From contig JAWQUS010000016.1 of assembly GCA_036365455.1 (NCBI GenBank), forward strand, positions 13,415,001-13,479,000: a stretch of 64,000 nucleotides of DNA. The letters are read 5' to 3'. Origin of the DNA: Macrosoma leucophasiata (Eukaryota; Arthropoda; Insecta; Lepidoptera; Hedylidae). The notes below the pieces were generated by a model. The model saw only the letters and a list, made by a program, of their open reading frames with translations. It was not told the DNA's origin and did no database searches. This document shows, in pieces, positions 11,862 through 23,900 of this stretch (its first letter is position 1; each line of letters starts with the position of its first letter). The position numbers and the translations under genes were made by a program.

Positions 11862-12990
11862 GAAGCATATACCTATTCCAATAGAATTATTCCAAAGCAT
11901 TTATTATAAAGGAACGCGTTCGTTATTAGAGTGGCTCATGAGCGCCATATCTCAGGATGGCGGAATGTATAACCAAGGGGATACACCCATAGTTGGATAT
12001 ACGTCTAATAAATGAATATTGATTAAACTCATTGATCAGTTTTTAAATCGTTTATAACAATGTTCCCGTGTCTAAAAAGATAAAGAACGTTACTGAAAGC
12101 GTTTACGGGCCATCTCGGTTTCAAATACGATAACGGGAATTTGAAAGGACTCTACGTCATATTTATCGTAATATTCTGCAAGCATTGGCAACGGAAGTCA
12201 TATATCCATTTTCGTGTATCAATGAATCGAATCATAGAGTAGGCCCATTGTTCGAGTCTTTTAATGTCCGAATGTTGTTCTAATTTCATTCCGTGCAGAA
12301 AACATTTCAAGTCAAAAGATATTTTTAATTTTCCTCCAAAGATAAAATATATTTTTACAACACATCTAATATTGTTTAGATCTAACGTTTCATTTTCCAA
12401 GTTCTCGATAAATTTCTAAATTTCTATCATAATTAATTATGGCCGAATTTCAATGTATTAATCATGGAAAATTAACGTTTTCGTAAATTTTCGCGAGCTT
12501 CATAAATTGTAGAAATTAAACTTCCTTGTAGCTGGAAAGCGACCGAAACGTCGGGTGTAAGAAGTTTGGGAGTGTTGTATACGCTAGAAAATCCGCAAGT
12601 TTCATTTCTACAACATGGAAAATTATTTAATTACTTCATATCAACTTGTCTATATTCATGTTATTTTTACAAACGATTAACTCATAACAAACTTACTACG
12701 AATATAATTAAACTTACCTGTACTTTCTTCAACTCCTCTTACTTGTTCAATTGAAAATTCTTGAACCATATAAATCTGATCACAATTTAAGAATATCAAA
12801 ATAAAATTATTGCTAGTGCTACAGATAATTACATAGGTATATGACGTAACTCTATCATTCTCATTTTAGTTGAATATAATTGTTTCCGAGAATTACTTAT
12901 AGTAATGGGAAAAAAACAATGACAGAGTTAGATATTTAGTATTCTATCGGCGTATAGAAAATCGCATCGTTTAAAAAGTAATTAGTGTGT
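11862..12990. other. AT-rich intergenic DNA
   Basis: No supported exon or element was found. The open frames at 12152-12400 (minus) and 12566-12754 (plus) resemble no family I know. Confidence 0.4.
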
Positions 12991-12992
12991 CA

Positions 12993-13014
12993 ATGGAAAC
13001 AATACATTATCGAG
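12993..13014 (+). CDS. Candidate first coding exon of the SLC17 transporter
   Basis: The seven complete codons METIHYR plus one base (G) are followed by a gtgata donor. The phase is exactly what the next exon at 17977 needs: G plus TT gives valine, and the join reads [15 protein letters not shown]. The total gene would then be 1467 bases (488 residues), the normal SLC17 length. The start context is reasonable (A at -3, G at +4), but the donor is only moderately good and so short an exon can match by chance. Treat as a hypothesis. Confidence 0.22.
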
Positions 13015-13229
13015 GTGATAATTAGGTGTTTAGCACTATCTCAAATCGTCCGAAGCTGTATTTTTAATGTTTTTCCTACCCACGTATCTTCTAGATTTTG
13101 ACTTTTTGACCTATTGTTTGTCCCCAGCAATCGATATTTTATAAACCAAGTACCTTAGTAGGTACCTTCTTTCAATAGTATTTTTCTCAAAGTAGATATT
13201 ATTAGAAATTAATGAAAAAATTGGACAGT

Positions 13230-13325
13230 AAAATTGGGCTTCGGGCAGGGATCGAAATTCCGACTCCAGGATAACCAGTTCAGCCGCTTTACAGCTAAGC
13301 TACCGAAACCCTACATCCGAGCGTC
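13230..13325 (-). repeat. tRNA-derived SINE head
   Basis: The minus strand carries an A-box-like ggtagcttagctgtaaagc and, about 35 bases on, a B-box-like atttcgatccc. The ends gggtttcgg and ccgaagccc can pair as an acceptor-like stem. It is not a functional tRNA: the arms are imperfect. Confidence 0.5.
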
Positions 13326-13854
13326 GCATTTCTTGATAAAGTAAATATAATACTGATGTATTTATTGCTATTATGTAAACTTATTCTTAAATGCAACAGT
13401 TACCTTAGTCGCTGGTCCTTCGTGCGGATGTGCAAATATTGTTCGCTCCAATCAGCAGCCTAACAATATATTTCTCCGCTCCCAATCCCGTCATGGCACA
13501 GTGCACAGCAATGTTACTCACACAAGAGTCGTAGCAACTAGATAAAACCTTCGATTTGATGTGCTAAACACCTATTCCATGTGGTTCGTGGAATCAGTGT
13601 AATTACATGTGACACTTGTATTTGCAACTTGAAAGGTATAATGCGTTGATTCATGTTCGTGCCGATGTTTACGGTTGAAAAAATCGGTGAGCTGCGAATT
13701 GGAAATGACTTGAAAGTTTTCCTACTCTGAGGTTTTTGACTAGGTATTTAGTCGGAATTCCGTCGTGACATGTTTTCTTTGCTAATTTCGTTTACTTACA
13801 ATAACAAAGTGATAGCCGAGGCCTACCAAAACCGTCACCCCTTCCATCATTTTG

Positions 13855-13930
13855 ACGACCCGGTTAGTCCAGCGGTGTGAGGCGGCCGTTTAATTCGAAG
13901 GGTCACGGGTTCGTTCTCCGCATCGGGACA
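13855..13930 (+). repeat. tRNA-derived SINE head
   Basis: An A-box (tagtccagcgg) and a B-box with one change (gggttcgttctcc) are spaced as in a tRNA, and the segment is bounded by the pairing words cccgg and atcgggac. The downstream tract (ggtctgggtgtttgtgaaca) runs on as a SINE body to about 14075. Confidence 0.55.
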
Positions 13931-14094
13931 AATATTTCTATGGCCTACAGATATTTATTTCGGGTCTGGGTGTTTGTGAACATGTTGTGTGCGTACAACG
14001 GCACCCACGACATAGGTTTATACCTAGTGTGGGGCTGTGAGTGTAAGCGTATTTATTTATCCTGCAGCTAAGAACTTCAAAAATATATTTTATT

Positions 14095-14165
14095 TAAAGA
14101 AAAATGGAAAGGAAAATTTGACTTCAGGCGAGACTCGAACTCGCGGCCACTGGGAATCTAGTCTT
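14095..14165 (-). repeat. Fragment of tRNA-like SINE (family D)
   Basis: The minus strand matches the 3' half of the tRNA-like unit at 31962-32035 plus its tail (ttttctttccatttttcttt). It is broken off inside the anticodon-arm region. Confidence 0.6.
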
Positions 14166-14884
14166 CAAAAATATTCTCGGAAAGCATATGTGCGGTAAAA
14201 GATTAGGTACCTCCAGATATACTTCGGGCGCTTGGGCAGGAAGATGTCAGATAGTCCACATCCGATAACTGCGTGGCCTTTACGGACTGTAAATTTGAGG
14301 GTCAGTGTCAGATGAGTCTCAATTCTAGTAGGTACCTAAGCATGAAACTGTCTTACTGTGTGTATGAATGTTTATAAACAAAAAAATATAATTGATAATG
14401 TCGTAGTATTATTGTATATTTTCTGTCAGTGATTCCATCTAGTTGCTCAATAAAAAGATGAAAAAATATGTGTAGGTACGTACATTATTTACAAAAACTT
14501 ATTAGATTTAACTAGCCGAACGAAAGATCATAAGTAGGTGTAGAGCTAACATCATAAAGTACAGAAGACAAAAATTTAGATAGATAAATGTCTTTTGCAA
14601 ATTTTTCGTGAGTTTAAGAAATAAGTAAGTACCTACCTTGTAATGTGCTTTTAAATTATCTTCATATATTTATTTGATAGATGTTAACCAACCTTGCGAT
14701 TCAATTTTCATTTGCCTACTTCCAGGTCGTAACATTGATTTACGGTTTGCACAATTATTTATTATGTCCGATGACTTAAGTGCTTAAGTGCTTAGGTAGC
14801 GTTGTGTTCTAGTAAATTCCTTCGGATTTTTTACTAGATTTATTCGTTTTTCGAAAATGGCGGTCAAACTATTCCAATTATCCC

Positions 14885-15030
14885 TGTAATTTTCGGCACA
14901 GAGGTAACACCTTAGGCCTCCGAAGTGGTAACGCATCCGCATTTTGACCTTGGTCTTTGCGTGGATGTCTATAGGCTGCAGTCATCACTTAACATCAATA
15001 TGAACTGCTTGCTTGTTTGCCAATTCCATT
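14885..15030 (+). repeat. Interspersed repeat family A, 5'-truncated
   Basis: It starts at ggcacagaggtaacacctta and runs to the family's 3' landmark. It abuts a family B copy. Confidence 0.65.
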
Positions 15031-15039
15031 ACATAACAA

Positions 15040-15235
15040 AAAATACAACATGGGATGGGCAGCAGGGTCCGGCGATAAAACTACCGCTACTGCGATCGCC
15101 AATCCGTCTGCCAAGCGTGGTGATTATGGCAGATTCTGCCCTAATTACGCACAAGCACAACACTGTTGTTAGGTTAAAGACACTACTTTGGAGAAGATTT
15201 TGTCCAGCAGTTAACGTGTTTCGGCTGTAGTGATA
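15040..15235 (+). repeat. Interspersed repeat family B
   Basis: Family B landmarks are gggatgggcagcagggtcc, gataaaactaccgctactgc, gatcgccaatccg, aagcgtggtgattatggca and, at the end, gtccagcag-type and ttcggctg words. Copies also occur at 17530, 30265 (minus), 50335, 51405 and 62030 (minus). Several copies end in (gat)n, the usual tail of a lepidopteran non-LTR retroposon. Confidence 0.65.
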
Positions 15236-15249
15236 GTGATTATGAGTAA

Positions 15250-17335
15250 AATATCACGCATACTTTTCAAAAGAATGTTTTTTTTCACCTAACGTCAATC
15301 ATTTGTATTTTTAAACCATAACTCAATTGGTGACCGGTACTTAGTAGGCCACTATTCTACAATAGTGAGGTTCCAGGTATCAGGAAGAGTGATATTGTAT
15401 CAATTTCTATTTTGAAACGGAGTTTGGAAATGTAATAATGTTCCCGAATATTCCCCATTATGTCTCTGTCGAATCATAGTTACATTCGTGCACCTCTGAC
15501 TATCTTTTCAGGTTCTGTTAAAGGTACTATATTCATCACGTTTTCATTGTCATTGCCTTTTCTTAGCAACGACCTCAGTATCTGTTGTTTATGCAAGTTT
15601 ATGTTAGTAGGCAAAGTACTAATGATGCCTTGTAGGTACGTAAGTTGCGTAATACGTCAACTTTCCTTTGGTTTCACTTGATTTTTAATAGATGTGCAAA
15701 GTTAACTTATTGATAGTGCTTGCGTACCCAGTTGCTATGCATACAATAGATGTTTGTGCCATTAACTCGGTATGAGTAGGTAGGTAGGTCTAAGGTAATG
15801 TATTACACAAAGGACGCACTTTGGACGACAAATGTCAAAAATATGGGACAAGGGCGAATCAGATTAATTAACGTAGTAACTAAGTGTTATGATTAACGTA
15901 GTAAGTAAGTACTTACCTGAATGTTATAAAATTTTCCATATTTTGTCCGTCAACCATATCGCGGGTTTCAATTTTTGGATGACTGAAAATAATGTAATTA
16001 ATGACAATCGATAAATATTTTTAAACCTCTACATGGTAAAAAGTGGAAAGTTATTACCGGTAGGGGAAAGGGATGCAAGACGGGACCCGGCGATATGCAC
16101 GGTACAAATTGGGCAATCAAAGTCGCATATTTGCATCGTTCGGTGCACCGCCATTACAGCCCGCCATGATGTCTGTCTGTCACCCAGCTACATCGAGCTA
16201 TGCAGTGTCCTTAAGTGCGAGTGCGAGTCACGAAATACCTATTCCGAAAAACAGATTACTATAACTTCTTATGTCACCAAATATTGAAAGAGTATAAGTT
16301 ATATGTTTATTTCAAATAATTACCATTCTGTTATCGTAGATATTAGGTAGGTACATTAACTTTTTATCTGAAGTAGGTACTCCATCTTGTTACCCTCCCC
16401 CTACTTACCTTTTATTAATTAAGCAAATATTTACTATATTTATTTGTAACATTTGATAAATTATCATCAGTAGGTACATCGGTACTATCAGGGAACTCGC
16501 GCGCACTCTATGCAGCCGTAATATAAGCCAAATACCTATTTGTAACTGATTTTGGGCTTGCGGAGAGTTTCCTGAGCTGCTACTTCTGAACTGCCTAGCG
16601 AGTCCAGGCGAGATAAGGGGCTTAAGCTCTCCCCCATAATCATTCAAATCCAATCCAGCTATTACTAATCAAGCTTAATGTTTTTCTAGAACATAATAAA
16701 GTCTACCCTATAGGTACTGGATCAAGCTCTTCTCTCCCAAAAGAATGTTCTTCTTTTAATCTAAATAGTACCTCTGTCTAACTGAGCCACTCCAAAGGAA
16801 AATTAAGTTCTGAATCTACGGGTTTACCTTGATAAATATAGGTTCAATAGAAATATTGATTTTACGAAATAGAAAGCAAAATAGAATTGATTTAGATAAA
16901 TAAGTAAGTGTGTGTGCAGTGCGTTTGCTCATGGTACGTAGGTACACAATGAAACCACACAGTTAAATGCAATGCGTTACGAACTTATCAAACGTGCACG
17001 ATTTTATTAAATACCTACTGTGATATTGAAAATTACAGAAGTAGGAAATATGTGAAAATCACACTTGACTTGAATGAATATTATGAGGAAGACGGAACAT
17101 GAAAATGGCGAGCTATGATGTTGCAACTATAATTTAATGATGCAAACAACTATCTGGACGTAATGGTCACTTTAATATACATTGCAATACCTGTCAATGC
17201 TACCTTATGAGCTATTTCAGCTTCCATCGATCACGACTTTCTAGTCGTTATACATTATACCGATTCCGAACGTTTGATGTAAGATCTGGTAAATATCTTA
17301 GTACCTACTTAATTAAAAAGTATTTCACTTCATCT
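15250..17335. other. Intergenic DNA without supported gene
   Basis: Several 60-85 codon open frames (for example 16033-16287 plus, 16405-16653 minus) lack recognisable domains and sensible splice joins. TAGGTAGGTA runs occur at 15775-15790 and 16345-16355. Confidence 0.4.
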
Positions 17336-17339
17336 GAAG

Positions 17340-17890
17340 TTTGAGGCTCCCCGGTAAGATTGTAAACTACGACCCCGCAATTTAGAGAACAGAATCATAA
17401 CAGCAAAAACCTTAGGGGTAGCAACGTATCTACATTGAAATCCAAAGATATTAAATATCTTTGATGAAATCTTAAAACGTAGACATAAAACCAACGAAAA
17501 CTACATAAAACCAAAGACGACGCGTAGGGACGTAGTGACATCACCGCCCACTCAAGGAGTTGGGATATGACGACCATGTCCCCCACTTGTGGAGGAAAAT
17601 TCTTCCGGTAGTGTAATCAGTATACGAAACAATGGCAGTCAAAACATTCCAGTACGGCGGTAGTAAATACAATAACAGGGCATAAACGGCAGTGCAACAG
17701 AACACTACTCCCACTGCGATCGTTAATCCTCTTGCCAAGCGTGACGATTATGGCATAGGTATCTACCTTACGAGGAGGCTCTGGTCCAGTAGTGGACGTC
17801 TTTCGGCTGAAATTGTAAGGTACTTAGATGTTTAAAGGTGCAGTATTCACTTACCATCAATGTGAACATGCTTGTTTGCCTCTTCGTGAC
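17340..17890 (+). repeat. Family A copy split by a family B copy
   Basis: Degraded family A sequence is seen at 17340-17440 and its 3' end at 17820-17890 (attcacttaccatcaatgtg). Between them, 17530-17812 is a family B copy ending ggacgtctttcggctgaaat. The order suggests B landed inside A. The SLC17 exon begins 87 bases downstream. Confidence 0.6.
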
Positions 17891-17976
17891 TTAAAAAAAA
17901 TTGTTTGAATTATATTTAAATACGGGACAGTCAAAAACAACTGTTTGAAATTTATGAAACATTTGCTTTGTTCCAG

Positions 17977-20900
17977 TTTTCGTGATACCGCAACGATGGG
18001 TGATGGCAATAATGGGTTTCCTGGCTGTAGCAAACGCTTACACCATGCGGGTGTGTCTCAACATCGCCATCACACAGATGGTGCGGCGGCATACTTCGAC
18101 GAAGGCATACGAAGATGGCTCCTGTCCCGGCGATGTCGATGAAATCGACACTGATCCAACGGTAATTGACAACAATAACACAATAAGCGATCATTGAACT
18201 CGTCCAATCAGGGAAAACATTTGTAGTTACCTGGTATTGCATTGTTGATCGTTGATCGGTATCTCCGATTAAAACGACGGAGAATTTATAGATAATATGA
18301 ATGCACTAAGCTTACCTACCTGCCTTGTCTATGCATCAAATTCAGTTTATTTTAAAATTAAATTTTAATTAAATAGGTACGTACTTACCTTCTAGATTTG
18401 ATTAGAGATTACCCATACCAACTAATTTATTGATAAAATACTAATTCGTATTTTAGAGCAAAGATCTTCAATTTCATACAGTAGCTAGACTAAATATATG
18501 TAAAGAATTTTTTTAGACCAGCTATTGAATTTTAACCCCCTTATTCATAAACGTATTTTAGTTAAAGTGTTGCTAATCTTTTCTTTGTCTTTTTCTATCC
18601 TGCACATTTGACAATGCAACTGACAAAGACAAAGCATTCTATAGCTAAAACGTATCTAATGTACGTTTATGAATAAAGGGGGTAAGTGTCTCAATAAAAC
18701 TAAAAGTAAATCACACAATATTTAATGGGGTGACGATTTTTTCCGGTGCAGTATCGTGTCGTGCATTCCAATCACAAATAGATAATAGACATAGACACGA
18801 CACCCAAACTGAAATTTTAATGTCGAGTCCACGGTTAAATCGGCGTAGTTAGTGATTTAAATTATAAACGACGACCACAAAATTGACCATGACCAGTAAA
18901 AAAATTCTGGTGTGTCCAATCTGCAACACGAAAACTAAATGTAACGATGTCGTAAACTCGGTTTTCCATTACCTAAAGTCAAATAGCTAATTAAAGTATT
19001 TAGTTCAGGTAATTTGATTGCGTAGTTGCTTGAGCCTTTAATGGACTAACAAATCCGCCAAGTGGTAGTTCTGAGCTAGGTTCCGGTGTCTTGAATGTAG
19101 AATTTTTACATCGTTCTCGTTTCGCTGAGTATGTCAGGGATAAGACCAAGTTATGTGACCAACTGACTGCATATTTCGATCTTATAATCATTCGATTTAT
19201 GCAGTCTTGTAGCACAGGAAACAAAGTGAAGAAAAGGGAAAAACGATGACACAAAGCAAACCTTGAGTTGACAAATAATAACATAATTCCGGTCGATAAG
19301 AAACATAACTTACAATACTTATGTGTTTAACGATACGGGTACTTAAAAAGCGACTTGCCGTAAATCATATTTGAAAATTGTTGCAGGAAATAAGTGGCTT
19401 CGACTGGGACGAGGAAACTCAAGGGATTATTCTAAGCGCCTTCTATTACGGGTACATCGTGACGCATTTACCCGGTGGTATGCTCGCTGAAAGATTCGGT
19501 GGGAAATATTCCTTGGGATTCGGAGTATTGAGTACAGCCGTATTCACATTATTGACTCCATGGACCGTGAGCATGGGCGGAGCTACTGGACTCATTGTAT
19601 TGCGAGTTTTAGAAGGACTTGGAGAGGTTTGTCTAAATAATTCACTCTTTAATGACTCCTTTGCAAGACATCCGATGGTAATACAGTGTTTGTTATGTAA
19701 TTGTTTTTAAAAATATTTACCTAAGTAAATACTTATAACGTTCTATCAATAGAACCAATTATAATAATCGATACCTATTATCTGCCTTTCTCCATATTTT
19801 TTCTGCTATTGGGTTCAATCATAACATACCTACCTACATATTTGAAATGTTGTGAATCACGTGAAATAATATGCATCTTCAGTGATCAGTTCACAGAAAT
19901 GAATGAAACTACTAACTACGATTCGATTAATGCACATAAGCATGACATCGCTAGTTTCCAAACTAGCAATGCTTTATTATCGATTATGACGATTAATTAG
20001 GTAGTAGAGCTCTAATGTGTTGTTTGATAGCTCTGCGCCTACGTAGATTGAGCTAGGTTCGGGTGAATTCCGTCAGATTGATATATATAGACAGAGAGAT
20101 ATAATCTTCTGAGGAACAGCAATGCACCTCTGACTTATTTTTCATTCCCTATACGGGGGGGGGGGGGGGGGGGGGGCGTTAGATTCCCATTAGGTACTTT
20201 AACTGATATGATTTTGACGATTTTGTTACTGTATTTCTTAAGTTGAAACAACCACAGACAATACATACTTAATAAGTACCTAAATACTCGTAATTATACT
20301 TAATGTTCATCGAAACTGAACAATAGCTAAAACGTATCTTTTGCTTTCAGGGCACAACTTTTCCAGCGTTAAACGCCATGCTAGCAAGATGGGCGCCAGT
20401 ATCAGAGAGAGGCCGAATGGGGTCCCTAGTATTCGGTGGGGCCCAGATCGGTAACATCGCGGGGACCTACCTCTCGGGTCTGCTGATCAAAGAAACTGGA
20501 GAATGGGAATCGGTGTTCTACCTGTTTGGTGCAGTTGGCATATTGTGGTTCATTTTATGGGTAAGATTTGTTTGTTGCCTGCTTCCGAGTTAATTGTAAG
20601 GCTACTGCTTTACCTGATAAATAAAAAAGAATCCCTTTTGTCCACTGACGTCCTCAGAATTTGCAAATGTGCTCGATATAAGTAGTAGGTAGGTAGGTTC
20701 GCCCCTATTGAAGACTTATTGGTCGCTTAAATGGCGTATAAAGATTTGGTTCAAGTCATAATCCTATTAATCCTATTAAGTACAGTCTACCAACGGCCAG
20801 TCCTAATATTGTACCTTCGATCGCGGATCACACCAATCTACTAGATTGTAAACTTAAACAACAAAAATCTTTTGATCGATCCACTGTCAGCATCCTAATA

Positions 20901-23900
20901 ACAACCGACTTCAAAATCATCCAGATTTGTTATTGGCACGCCGTTTTTGACAAATGGATCGAGGTAGGTATCAATCGCAGGTCATCAAATATGGATGAAG
21001 ATGTAATATTGGGCTCCGCTGTTAGCATTCTGCGGTACAAGTTAGTTGCTTGAAAGGTTAAAGAATATCGATATGGCTTGTACCTATTCTACCTAGCATT
21101 TCAAAAACGCAGATAGGTATACTACCGCGTCGATTTATTAGGCTATAGAAGTAGCCTAGATATAATTAGGTTATGCACAACCATGGTTATATAGTTAGGC
21201 CCTTATCACACTAGCGATCTCGCTGTCAGTGTACCTACCTACTCGCGACAAAAAGGGTACTACTCGCGAATAAATACTTAAGTGTTTATGTAATGGTCGT
21301 AAAAATACCTACGTGCGGAAGCTCATTCGATTCGGAATGATATCTCTAGAAAAATTAAAAATGCTACAATCGTTTCTGATTTTTTTTTCAGGCACTGCTA
21401 TGTTACAACGACCCCGAGTCGCATCCATACATTTCCGACAAGGAGAAGAAATATTTAGAAGAGGCTCTCGGCAGACATCGCAGCAGCCAACCATCAGCCA
21501 TACCATGGAAAGCTATTTTCATGTGCGTGCCGCTATGGGCTTTAGTTTGTGCACAGGTATGTTTTATAAAATAATATTTGACCATTATTTTAAAAACAAT
21601 TTAAATATACGAACAGGTTTCTAGTATTAGGTATACCAGAATCAGAATCAGAATCAGAAACTCATTTATTCATTTAGGGTGACAGGCACCTCTTATGACA
21701 CGTCAAAAACAAACAAAATAAATTAAAGTGAATAACAATTGAAATACATGTCAAACAAGATAAGAAATGTATGTAAAGTCAAGAATATCACTAAGATAAA
21801 ACTAAATGTCATAAACTAATGTAAAAAGTATATCAGTAGAATGTCTCATTTCCCCTTTACAAACTGTTACATACCAGCCCCCAGTTCCCCTTTACATACC
21901 AGCATTATATCATATCATAGGTACCGTAATATAGAGTTAAAAGAAAGCCACAACTGCCTTATGATGAGCAGTCTTATGATAGCAGGCCACTACCACAAAA
22001 TAAAAAGGTACAGAAGTCAATCTCATGCATGTACCTAACTACGTATTATACATACTTCACTTTTCATCGCACTGGGGTTGTTAACATTATGCACAAAAAA
22101 TTACCGTGGTAGTGGCAATCGAACCTTATCCTACAATATCAAAACAAAACAATAAAAATTCTATTACAATATTAAAAGCTAACACAACAAAAACAAATTC
22201 ATCACAATCCATTTACCTAGTTACATTGAGATTGAACAACTTAGGCACCATAAGTGCATTTTAAACTTTTATATAGGAATAGATACTTGGATATCTATGA
22301 GCTGTACATATTTAATTACCATCAATAAGCAACAAGTCCGTTGTTTTTACCACAATGTTATTTACTCTGTTACACTGTTTACTTTCCAAAATTTAAGGCA
22401 ACGGGACAAACCACAAAAATGAACGATCGCGACATGCACGAGCTAACTTATTTGTGTACACTTAGGTAGGTATATTTGTTTATTCAACCGGAAAAATCAA
22501 CATCGATAAAATCAATCGATTGAATAGGTACAGCACTTCAAATTCCATTTTACCATTTCAATTGCGTGTCCATGTATTTATATTCGTAACCTGAATGGTA
22601 CATGAATTGTGATAACAAATATGTAAATATTTGATTTGTTATAGATCGGTCACGATTACGGATATTTTACGATGGTGACGGATCTTCCTAAATACATGAC
22701 TGGTGTGTTAAAATTCGACATTCACCGGACGGGAACATTGGCGGCGCTGCCGTATGCAGTAATGTGGATAAGCTCCATCATGTTTGGGTGGATATGCGAC
22801 AAGATTGTCAAGAGAAATTGGATGACTGTCACTAATGCGAGGAAAACTTTCACAACTATTGGTAAGATATTTTCATTTTGAAAAAATTGGAAGTAGGCAC
22901 AGTATTCGACAAGAAATAATGCACATCGACCTCAGGAAGAAGACTTCGACTTATTTCGGGTCTGTAGAGTGTTATCTTTTTCGCACATTACCAATATGAC
23001 GTTTGTCCACCATTTTGATCAAATTTTGACCAATACCGGTCTATCAATGCTTTCGTAAGTGTGCAGCAGAGATAACGCTCTACAAAGTCGAAACTAGCCG
23101 ATTGTCACTTTCATAGGCTCGATGCGCAATATTTCTTGATGAGCACTGTACTTAAATTTTAACCATGATTTTAATCCTACTTAAGTTACCCCTGTCTCAG
23201 TGGCAACTTATGTAAGAGTCAATAATTCGATATTGTAACTTCGCAACTTCATTAAGCGTAAGTAAGAAAAGGGAAGAAAAGTTTAGTACCAACAAATCAA
23301 ATATTTTTTTGAAGTTCAATATTCTTCATCCAATTCACCATCTATGATACCTACCTACAATTTACATCCAACGAGACATTAACATAATGTTCATGTCTCT
23401 TTAGTTGTAAGCCAATGGGCTTATCTACCTATTACATATTTCTATTCATAAAATATAAGGTTATGTGCTAGTTATTATATTGAACCATGGCATAATACGC
23501 AGTGCAGTTAGTGATTCAATTAAATAAATAAATAGGTTCGTATTAAATAAACATACGCTTACACATTCCTCACATGCACGTTTATGAAAATACCTACCTT
23601 ATAACGTACCTAAAGGAAATACCGTGGAATTCTTGCTTACTCCTTCCTATTACGTTTAATGACTGAAAAAAGCCAATACGATCTATATTATACATTACGA
23701 GATTGCTATGTATTTCGTAAAGGCGACTCATAGTTACCTTTGCCTACCTAATTGTCTAATTAAAAAATATTACTTTTTGCAAATGCAATTTTCTCGTATC
23801 AAAATTAATCCTTATCCAAAAAAGTAAATTACATTGTTACCTTGGCCATTTAATGTAGATAAAAATTGTCCTTTACCTCATTTCATTTAAATGAATACTT

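Noticed and set aside
16033..16287. Candidate first exon of the SLC17 gene beginning at 16033
   Set aside because: Its ccg|gtaggg donor is in phase 0, but the exon at 17977 needs one base carried over.
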